Shown: positions 1 to 5,150 of the stretch, piece by piece
Layout of the letters: the number at the start of each line of letters is the position of its first letter
Numbering within the stretch: position 1 is the first letter of the stretch
Source: Gammaproteobacteria bacterium
Lineage (GTDB): Bacteria; Pseudomonadota; Gammaproteobacteria; Arenicellales; JAHEKD01
NCBI GenBank assembly: GCA_024638545.1
Contig: JAHEKD010000230.1
Span: 1 to 5,150, forward strand
Reading direction: 5' to 3'
Length of the DNA stretch: 5,150 nt
Notes under the pieces: model-generated
Told to the model about the DNA's origin: nothing
The model's input: the letters and a program-made list of their open reading frames with translations, nothing else
Database searches by the model: none
Program-made: the position numbers and the translations under genes

Positions 1-933
1 GCCGCTTACCGGTTCGACCATCTCCAGGCCTTTCTTAATTGAATCCAGGTCTGCATCAAGCGCCAGTGCACAGGCCGTCGCGGCCAGTGCATTCATCGCA
101 TTGTGTTGCCCCAGCAGGTTTAGCCTGACCTCCATTTCTCCGACTGGTGTCGTGACGCAAAGGTTGACGTGATCATGCTGATAACTGAATCTGGCAGTTA
201 CACTGGCTGTTGATTTGATACCAAAATCGATATACGGGTGTGAACCAATCTGCTTTTTAAAAAACGCATAGTTAGGATCGTCTGCGTTCAATACGGCAAC
301 ACCATGCGGGGGGAGGCCCTCAAAGATTTCACTTTTCGCAGCTGCGACATCGATAACCGAATCAAATGCTTCGACGTGCGCCAGCATGGCATTATTGACA
401 AGCGCCACATCAGGACGGGCAAGCCGGGTTAGCCTTCTAATTTCACCCGGATGGTTCATGCCCATCTCAATGACCGCGCACTTATGTGTAGGGTTTAGCC
501 TTAAAAGCGTTAAGGGCACGCCGAGGTGGTTGTTTAAATTACCGCTGTTAACCAGTACATCCTTGCAGTGCACGGTCAAAATTGAGCCGATCAATTCTTT
601 AACGGTCGTTTTACCGTTGCTTCCGGTAACAGCCACAATCGGCAGGTTGAATTGATCACGCCAGCTTGCCGCCATCAACTGCAGTCCCGATAATGTGTCG
701 TCGACTTTAAGACACGGCAGTTCAGTATTCACGTTTTCACTCACCATCGCCGCAGCAGCACCTTTTTGCTGGGCAAAAGATACAAAATCATGCCCGTCAA
801 AGTGCTCACCTTTTATGGCGACGAATAGCTGGCCTTTTTCAATCGTGCGAGTATCGATAGACACGCCTGTAATGCCGCGATCGCAGCCCTGAAAATCACT
901 GCCTGCGAATTTTGCCAGCGTCGATAATGACAT
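1..933 (-). CDS. murF: MurF, UDP-MurNAc-tripeptide--D-alanyl-D-alanine ligase (3' end cut off by window edge)
   Basis: MurF is a cytoplasmic ATP-dependent ligase that adds D-Ala-D-Ala to UDP-MurNAc-tripeptide, the last step of the soluble peptidoglycan precursor. My translation gives 311 codons with no stop, against about 450 residues in the family, so the C-terminal ligase domain is missing. Visible in order are the N-terminal substrate-binding domain (SIDTRTIEKGQLFVAIKG, about 25-42), the ATP-binding P-loop VTGSNGKTT (102-110), the MurF-typical VNSGNLNNHLGVP (128-140), EMGMNHPGEI (156-165), and AHVEAF (185-190). AAAKSEIF follows (197-204); its lysine (K200) aligns with the carbamylated lysine of Mur ligases. 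NADDP (216-220) and LGQHNAMNALAA (274-285) come next. The fragment ends at PVSG, matching the P-V-x-G-R stretch just before the C-terminal domain. The ATG overlaps the murE stop by one base and has a GGAGG ten bases upstream. AHVEAF replaces the commoner AHxEGF, a small variant. The identity is secure. Confidence 0.97.
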   Translation of the reverse strand, partial: MSLSTLAKFAGSDFQGCDRGITGVSIDTRTIEKGQLFVAIKGEHFDGHDFVSFAQQKGAAAAMVSENVNTELPCLKVDDTLSGLQLMAASWRDQFNLPIVAVTGSNGKTTVKELIGSILTVHCKDVLVNSGNLNNHLGVPLTLLRLNPTHKCAVIEMGMNHPGEIRRLTRLARPDVALVNNAMLAHVEAFDSVIDVAAAKSEIFEGLPPHGVAVLNADDPNYAFFKKQIGSHPYIDFGIKSTASVTARFSYQHDHVNLCVTTPVGEMEVRLNLLGQHNAMNALAATACALALDADLDSIKKGLEMVEPVSG

Positions 934-2399
934 CACCTCAACGCCTCCAGAAACTGACTGACAAGCGTACGGTCACTCATTTCAATGAAGTCGTCGCCAA
1001 TTTGCTGGGTGGTCTCATGACCCTTGCCTGCAATTAATACAATATCAATTTCATTTGCCTCATCAATCGCCCACTTTATCGCCTGCGGTCGATTGCTGAT
1101 GACCCTGGCCGCCCGGGACATTCCGGCGGTAATATCGGCGATAATATCAGCTGATTTCTCATGGCGAGGATTATCATCCGTGATCACGCATAGATCAGCA
1201 TGCGCCTGTGCCACTTTCCCCATTTTAGGCCGCTTGTCCCTGTCTCTGTCACCTCCGCAACCAAAGACACAAATTAGACGACCCCGCAGGTGGTCCTTCA
1301 CAGACAGCAGTGCCTTTTCAAGGGCATCAGGCGTGTGTGCATAATCTACAATAACCATTGGTAGTGGGTGCTGGCCACCGAATACTTCCATACGCCCCGG
1401 CACACTGGCCAGATTGGGCAACACTTCAACGATACTTTGTTCATCATGTCCGTATGCCAGCAGGGTTGTAAATACCGCGAGTAGATTCTCAACATTGATT
1501 CGCCCAATCAGGCGGCTTTGAAATTCGTACCGACCCCTTCCGGTTTGCACACACAGGTACAAACCGTTTTCCAGCGACTTAACCTCGGCCAGCCTGACAT
1601 CAGCCGTTTTCGATTCACCGAAATAGAGGATTTCCCTGGCCGTGGTTTGACTTGCGAAGTTATCGACAAGTGGATTATCTGCATTCATTATCGCTTTGCG
1701 CAAACCGGGAAATTGAAATAATTTCAGTTTTGCATTTGCATAAGCAGGCACATCCTCGTGATAATCAAGATGATCATGAGACAGGTTCGTGAAAACGGCC
1801 AGGTCAAGCTTGAGCCCATCCAGGCGACCCTGCTTGAGGCCATGCGAAGAGGCCTCAAAGGCAACGGCCTCTACGCCACAGCCTGCAAACTGCGCAAGCA
1901 AACGACGTAATTCAAAAACGTCCGGCGTGGTCAGGGAGGATGAAACAAGATTATTGAGTAATCCCTGCCCGGCCGTGCCTATAATCGCAGTTGAGACACC
2001 AAGCTGTTCAAGGGCCTGGGCAATTAAATGTGCGCAGGTTGTCTTACCATTCGTGCCGGTGACAGCAATCAGGGTTAGATGTGCCGAAGGGTCCGCATAT
2101 AAACGGTCACCCAGGGTGGCCAGCTTGAGCTGTAAATCTGTAAGCTTAATCACCGGAACTGAATACTGTGATGGATTTATTGGTGCCGCTGTATCGACTA
2201 AAACAGCACTGGCACCGTTTTTGATTGCGGCGTTAATAAACTGGGTGCCGTGACAGCTTGCACCTTTGACAGCGACAAACACATCACCATGCTTAACCTT
2301 GCGACTGTCAAGACTGAAATTGTTAACCGGCACAGACGGCGGATTCGATGCAACCATGCCTTCAAGCAGATCTGGCAACCTGGGCGATAAGCTGATCAT
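933..2399 (-). CDS. murE: MurE, UDP-MurNAc-L-Ala-D-Glu--meso-diaminopimelate ligase
   Basis: MurE is a cytoplasmic Mur ligase that adds the third stem-peptide residue to UDP-MurNAc-L-Ala-D-Glu using ATP. The protein has 488 residues, a normal full length. The N-terminal UDP-binding domain carries SLDSRKVKHGDVFVAVKG (29-45 region). The central ATPase has the P-loop VTGTNGKTT (113-121), TTPD (157-160), EASSHGL (182-188) and TNLSHDHLDYH (204-214). YANAKLKLF (220-228) holds K224, which matches the carbamylated lysine of this family. The C-terminal domain has VPGRMEVF (333-340), VDYAHTPDAL (351-360), FGCGGDRDRDKRP (379-391) and GKGHE (458-462). DNPRHE (409-414) contains the DNPR motif known to select meso-diaminopimelate rather than L-lysine. 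The ATG at 2399 overlaps the ftsI stop as ATGA and has no clear Shine-Dalgarno sequence. The next ATG, at 2357, is a poor alternative because its only purine stretch sits directly against it. The product feeds MurF, encoded next. Confidence 0.98.
   Translation of the reverse strand: MISLSPRLPDLLEGMVASNPPSVPVNNFSLDSRKVKHGDVFVAVKGASCHGTQFINAAIKNGASAVLVDTAAPINPSQYSVPVIKLTDLQLKLATLGDRLYADPSAHLTLIAVTGTNGKTTCAHLIAQALEQLGVSTAIIGTAGQGLLNNLVSSSLTTPDVFELRRLLAQFAGCGVEAVAFEASSHGLKQGRLDGLKLDLAVFTNLSHDHLDYHEDVPAYANAKLKLFQFPGLRKAIMNADNPLVDNFASQTTAREILYFGESKTADVRLAEVKSLENGLYLCVQTGRGRYEFQSRLIGRINVENLLAVFTTLLAYGHDEQSIVEVLPNLASVPGRMEVFGGQHPLPMVIVDYAHTPDALEKALLSVKDHLRGRLICVFGCGGDRDRDKRPKMGKVAQAHADLCVITDDNPRHEKSADIIADITAGMSRAARVISNRPQAIKWAIDEANEIDIVLIAGKGHETTQQIGDDFIEMSDRTLVSQFLEALR
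944..948 (-). promoter_or_regulatory. Shine-Dalgarno site of murF
   Basis: GGAGG on the minus strand lies inside the last codons of murE, with a 10-base spacer to the murF ATG at 933-931. It is the best Shine-Dalgarno match in the window. Together with the TGATG stop/start overlap, it supports both the chosen murF start and coupled but independently initiated translation. Confidence 0.75.
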
Positions 2400-4120
2400 G
2401 ATTTTTTTTCTGCCGGGATCTTTTTATCGGCCGCCTGAGCTGTCATTTCAATTTTATCCGGTGGCACATTCATTAAACGCAGGGACTCCGCTATAACCCT
2501 GCTGAAAACAGGTGCGGCCACACGGCCGCCATAATAATGCTCTCCACGTGGATCATCGATGACAACGACCATGATCAACCTGGGGTCTTCAGCGGGTGCA
2601 AACCCGGCAAATGCCGAGGTGTACCTGTCTTCTGAATATCGTCCGTTAATCAGCTTGTGCGCAGTTCCGGTTTTTCCGGCAGCCGAATATTTCTCCATCT
2701 GTGCACGCCTTGCAGTACCCTTGCTGGAAACGACATTTTTCATCATTGTTCTGACCTGGGCGACAACCTCGGGCGCGATTACCTGCAATCCTTCAGGTAT
2801 TTTTTCCTGTTTTAGAATATTCAGCGGCAGGCGTCTGCCGCCAGAGGCCAGAACCGTGTAAGCACGCGCAATCTGCACAGGTGTAACTGCAAACCCATAG
2901 CCGTACGATATGGTGGCATGCTCAATGGGTCGCCATTTTTTTCGGTCGGGTAAAATACCGTTAATTTCGCCGGGCAAGCCTAAATGCGTTGACCGGCCGT
3001 AACCAAGTTCTGCCAGCAGAGTACGCAATTTGGTCACAGGAAAACTCATGGCAATTTTGGTCACGCCGACATTACTGGATTTAATGATGACGTGTGATAC
3101 ATCAATTAATCCATAGTTATGCGTGTCCCTGATCGTCCGGTTACCGACACGCATGTAGCCAGGTGCTGTATCAACGAGTGTGTCCGGATGAAATCGGCCA
3201 CTCTCCAAACCCATGGCCACCGTGAAAGGCTTTGTCGTCGAGCCGGGTTCCAGCATGTCTGTGACGGCTCGATTTCTAAACTTGTCGCTGTCAAAATCCT
3301 TGCGATTATTAGGATTAAAACTCGGCTCGTTAACCATCGCCAGCACTTCACCGGTCCTGGCATCAAGTACAACTGCTGTACCCGCCAGGGCCTTATGCTC
3401 AACCACGGCCGACTTCAGGTGTCGATGTGCAAGGTGCTGCAATCGTGCATCAATACTCAGGTGTAAATCTTTTCCATCTACTGCAGATTCGATATTCTCA
3501 ATGTTTTCAACGGTATTACCCACTCGGTCTCTGAGCACGCGTTTTAGTCCATCCTTACCGGTCAAGTGCTTGTTGTAGGCAAGCTCGACCCCCTCCTGAC
3601 CAAATTCATCAATGTTGGTGAATCCAATCACGTGTGAGGCGACCGGACCGGCCGGATAAAATCGACGGTATTCGCGCTGCAGGTTTACACCCGGTATATT
3701 TAAGCTCATGATTTTTTGCGCCTCTACCGGTGGCAAATGACGCTTCAGATACATGAACTCCTTGTTTTTATACTTTTCCGCCTTCTGCCGAATTTCTTCT
3801 ATATTGATATCAAGGCTTTGCGCCAGCTCAGGCCATTGATGCACGGCGCTTGTAAATTCCTCTGGGTTTGCCCAAACTGAATCCACAGGTGTGCTGACGG
3901 CAAGTGTTTGCCCGTTGCGGTCCAGGATGCGGCCGCGGTTGGCCTTAACCGTGACCTCTCTAACATAGCGAGCCTGGCCCTGCGCCTGTAAATAATCCTT
4001 GCCCACAACCTGCAGGTAAAATGCCCTTGCCGCCAACAGCGAAAAAGTAAACATCAATCCAAAAATCACCAGGCTGTAACGCCATTGCTGTGTATATACG
4101 CGACGATTCAGGTTACCCAT
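2396..4120 (-). CDS. ftsI: FtsI (PBP3), septal peptidoglycan D,D-transpeptidase
   Basis: FtsI is the class B penicillin-binding protein that crosslinks septal peptidoglycan in the periplasm, working with FtsW and activated through FtsQLB and FtsN. From the ATG at 4120 the protein has 574 residues, close to the 588 of E. coli. It has a short cytoplasmic N-terminus and a membrane anchor at about 15-35. The class B motif RGRILDRNG (62-70) and a pedestal region containing HVIGFTNIDEFGQEGVE (163-179) follow. The transpeptidase domain has active-site STTK (S294, K297), SSN (348-350) and KTGTA (483-487). A Shine-Dalgarno-like AGGTGA lies 8 bases before this ATG. The frame stays open to an ATG at 4204, but that would add 28 unlikely residues encoded within ftsL, in front of the anchor, and has no support. 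The start overlaps the ftsL end by 8 bases, and the stop overlaps the murE start by 4. The C-terminus is lysine-rich (DKKIPAEKKS); the last codons include a run of eight A. Confidence 0.97.
   Translation of the reverse strand: MGNLNRRVYTQQWRYSLVIFGLMFTFSLLAARAFYLQVVGKDYLQAQGQARYVREVTVKANRGRILDRNGQTLAVSTPVDSVWANPEEFTSAVHQWPELAQSLDINIEEIRQKAEKYKNKEFMYLKRHLPPVEAQKIMSLNIPGVNLQREYRRFYPAGPVASHVIGFTNIDEFGQEGVELAYNKHLTGKDGLKRVLRDRVGNTVENIENIESAVDGKDLHLSIDARLQHLAHRHLKSAVVEHKALAGTAVVLDARTGEVLAMVNEPSFNPNNRKDFDSDKFRNRAVTDMLEPGSTTKPFTVAMGLESGRFHPDTLVDTAPGYMRVGNRTIRDTHNYGLIDVSHVIIKSSNVGVTKIAMSFPVTKLRTLLAELGYGRSTHLGLPGEINGILPDRKKWRPIEHATISYGYGFAVTPVQIARAYTVLASGGRRLPLNILKQEKIPEGLQVIAPEVVAQVRTMMKNVVSSKGTARRAQMEKYSAAGKTGTAHKLINGRYSEDRYTSAFAGFAPAEDPRLIMVVVIDDPRGEHYYGGRVAAPVFSRVIAESLRLMNVPPDKIEMTAQAADKKIPAEKKS
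2402..2409 (-). other. A8 homopolymer at the ftsI/murE junction
   Basis: On the coding strand ftsI ends GAA AAA AAA TCA TGA, giving eight consecutive A immediately before the murE ATG (2399-2397). The run contains A AAA AAA in the phase of a canonical -1 slippery heptamer, and a -1 shift enters the murE frame. It also fills the place where a murE Shine-Dalgarno sequence would be expected. Whether slippage happens cannot be told from sequence; lysine codons in a charged tail are a sufficient explanation. Confidence 0.5.
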
Positions 4121-4388
4121 CGTGCGTATCACCTGTCCAAACGAATTGCGTCTGCTCGATAGTAGGCACAACCAGGTCGAGTTCCATTCTAGCCTTGTTC
4201 TCAATTCGTAAAACCGACCAGGTGGCCAGCTCGGTTAATAACTTTCGCCATTCGATATTTAGTTCATCACGCTGGGAGGCAATGGTTTGCTCCTGAACAA
4301 ACACTGTACGATTTAAATGTCGCACATAGGTTAGTGTCATAGAACTGGCCAATAAAATGATCCCGGCTAAAAGCAAGGCCCGGTTCAT
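4113..4388 (-). CDS. ftsL: FtsL, cell division protein
   Basis: FtsL is a small single-pass inner membrane protein that forms the FtsQLB complex and signals to FtsW-FtsI at the septum. The ORF has 91 residues: only three (MNR) before a hydrophobic membrane segment at about 4-22, then a periplasmic region with coiled-coil character (about 24-68). The conserved FtsL core follows: TWS (56-58), RIE (61-63) and AR (66-67), leading to VVP (73-75). Its place between rsmH and ftsI is the classic ftsL position, which matters because FtsL diverges quickly. The ATG overlaps the rsmH stop as ATGA, with GGAG 8 bases upstream. The protein is shorter than the 121-residue E. coli FtsL, mainly because the cytoplasmic tail is nearly absent. 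The upstream frame contains no ATG, GTG or TTG before an in-frame TGA at 4457-4455, so the short tail is not a start error, barring rarer start codons such as ATC. Confidence 0.93.
   Translation of the reverse strand: MNRALLLAGIILLASSMTLTYVRHLNRTVFVQEQTIASQRDELNIEWRKLLTELATWSVLRIENKARMELDLVVPTIEQTQFVWTGDTHDG
4129..4134 (-). promoter_or_regulatory. Shine-Dalgarno-like site deciding the ftsI start
   Basis: AGGTGA on the minus strand, within the 3' end of ftsL, lies 8 bases upstream of the ATG at 4120-4118. It favours this start over the upstream in-frame ATG at 4204 and fits an ordinary spacing for translation initiation. Confidence 0.65.
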
Positions 4389-5150
4389 GGATTTTGCTCC
4401 AGTTTTTCCGCCGCTCGCAGCACCGCACTTCTTGATCTTGGATTTCGAATCACTTCATCGTCTGAAGGTCGTATTGCCCTGCCGACAAGCTTGATAGCAG
4501 GATTAAGCATATCCCTGGTTATCGCAAGGTCAGGCGGATAATCATCACCTTTTGCGGCCGTGCGCATGAAGCGTTTGACTATTCGATCTTCCAGCGAGTG
4601 GAAACTGATAACGACTAAACGTCCTTTAGGTTTTATCCACTCGAGAATCATGGGCAGCATTAACTGCAGTTCCGTCAACTCCTGATTAATGCGGATCCGA
4701 ATAGCCTGAAAGACACGCGTAGCAGGATGCTTGCCTTTCTCTCTTGTCGGTACAGTCTCACAAATCAAATCTGAGAGCTGCCGGGTTGTCTCAATGGGGT
4801 ATTGATCACGAACTGCGATAATCTGTTTTGCTATTCGTCCGGCATATCGCTCTTCACCGTATTGCCTGAATACCCTAATGAGTTCGTGCATGTCTGCATT
4901 CGCTAACCAGGTTGCAGCTGATTCATCGCCAGACTGGTCCATACGCATATCCAGAGGACCTTGCCGGCGAATACTAAAGCCCCTTTCAGGCTGGTCCAGC
5001 TGAGGTGATGAAACACCCAAATCAAATAACGCGCCATCCAGCTTATCTTCGGCCAATACTGAACTGAGAAGCTGGTCTAATCTAGCAAAGCTTGACTTGA
5101 AAGCCTTGAATCTGGAATCAGCGCTGAAATGCTCCTGCGCATAATCAATG
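4385..5150 (-). CDS. rsmH: RsmH (MraW), 16S rRNA m4C1402 N4-methyltransferase (5' end cut off by window edge)
   Basis: RsmH is a cytoplasmic S-adenosylmethionine-dependent methyltransferase that methylates N4 of C1402 in the 16S rRNA decoding centre. The frame is open from the right edge, where 5150 is the last base of a split codon, to the TGA at 4387-4385, giving 254 complete codons. Family members are about 310 residues, so roughly the first 60, including the glycine-rich cofactor loop, lie outside. Conserved blocks seen in order are DLGVSSPQLD (about 5023-4994), GPLDMRMD, YGEERYAGRIA, KHPATRVFQAIRI followed by N, ISFHSLEDRIVKRFM, and NPRSRSAVLRAAE near the C-terminus. A TTG at 5056 could be mistaken for the start, but about 31 codons upstream of it continue in a plausible RsmH sequence, so the true start is beyond the window. 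The gene opens the visible operon and overlaps ftsL by 4 bases; it normally follows mraZ. Confidence 0.97.
   Translation of the reverse strand, partial: IDYAQEHFSADSRFKAFKSSFARLDQLLSSVLAEDKLDGALFDLGVSSPQLDQPERGFSIRRQGPLDMRMDQSGDESAATWLANADMHELIRVFRQYGEERYAGRIAKQIIAVRDQYPIETTRQLSDLICETVPTREKGKHPATRVFQAIRIRINQELTELQLMLPMILEWIKPKGRLVVISFHSLEDRIVKRFMRTAAKGDDYPPDLAITRDMLNPAIKLVGRAIRPSDDEVIRNPRSRSAVLRAAEKLEQNP
4397..4400 (-). promoter_or_regulatory. Shine-Dalgarno site of ftsL
   Basis: GGAG on the minus strand, in the last codons of rsmH, lies 8 bases upstream of the ftsL ATG (4388-4386). It supports that start and suggests reinitiation after the overlapping rsmH stop. Confidence 0.65.

Noticed and set aside
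386..892. Two plus-strand open frames (89 and 65 codons) opposite murF
   Set aside because: The minus strand here encodes a continuous MurF with P-loop and substrate motifs; the plus-strand frames are antisense shadows.
1789..2253. Open frame of 154 codons on the plus strand, antisense to murE
   Set aside because: It lies entirely opposite the well-supported murE, its translation is rich in Arg, Ser, Pro and Ala as expected of an antisense shadow, and I recognise no domain or good ribosome binding site.
2391..2400. Palindromic TGATCA/TCATGA at the ftsI/murE junction as a possible operator
   Set aside because: These are 6-base palindromes produced by the stop/start overlap and adjoining codons; they are too short and isolated to call a binding site.
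3106..3578. Cluster of overlapping open frames on both strands (about 98-121 codons) inside ftsI
   Set aside because: All overlap the catalytic domain of ftsI in other frames, with no recognisable motif or independent context; they are shadows of a constrained coding sequence.
3630..3660. GC-rich repeat-like stretch (accggaccggccgg) that could look like a terminator or repeat
   Set aside because: It codes for part of FtsI (YPAGPVASHV region), has no following T run in the transcribed direction, and lies mid-gene.
4385..5056. A 223-residue RsmH beginning at a TTG at 5056
   Set aside because: The reading frame continues upstream to the window edge with RsmH-like sequence, and the cofactor-binding N-terminus would be missing; the gene is simply cut by the window.

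Overview
The window is a stretch of the conserved dcw (division and cell wall) cluster. All genes lie on the minus strand. In transcription order, from high to low coordinates, they are rsmH (5' end missing), ftsL, ftsI, murE and murF (3' end missing). The gene order, a separate murE and murF, the meso-diaminopimelate signature in MurE, and an FtsL with a TWS..RIE core all suggest a Gram-negative proteobacterium, most likely a gammaproteobacterium. By eye the base composition is moderate. I cannot name a genus from the sequence.

Layout: rsmH occupies 4385 to the right edge, ftsL 4113-4388, ftsI 2396-4120, murE 933-2399, and murF 1-933, running off the left edge. Every junction is an overlap: 4 nt (ATGA) at rsmH/ftsL, 8 nt at ftsL/ftsI, 4 nt (ATGA) at ftsI/murE, and 1 nt (TGATG) at murE/murF. 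There is therefore no intergenic DNA, and I see no internal promoter, terminator, RNA gene, repeat array or mobile element. The genes are almost certainly co-transcribed from a promoter beyond the right edge, usually upstream of mraZ in this cluster, with translational coupling at each junction.

How the genes work together: RsmH methylates 16S rRNA. FtsL is a small bitopic divisome protein that, with FtsB and FtsQ, controls septal synthesis. FtsI is the septal transpeptidase that crosslinks new peptidoglycan. MurE and MurF are consecutive cytoplasmic ligases that build the UDP-MurNAc-pentapeptide used for lipid II.

I looked for an undescribed system on both strands and found none; this is core housekeeping DNA. 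The points worth a second look are modest. FtsL has almost no cytoplasmic tail, and upstream stop and start-codon evidence shows this is not a start-site error. A run of eight A at the ftsI/murE junction is phased so that a -1 slip would enter the murE frame. murE lacks a visible Shine-Dalgarno sequence. The true starts of ftsI and rsmH differ from what naive ORF calling would give.
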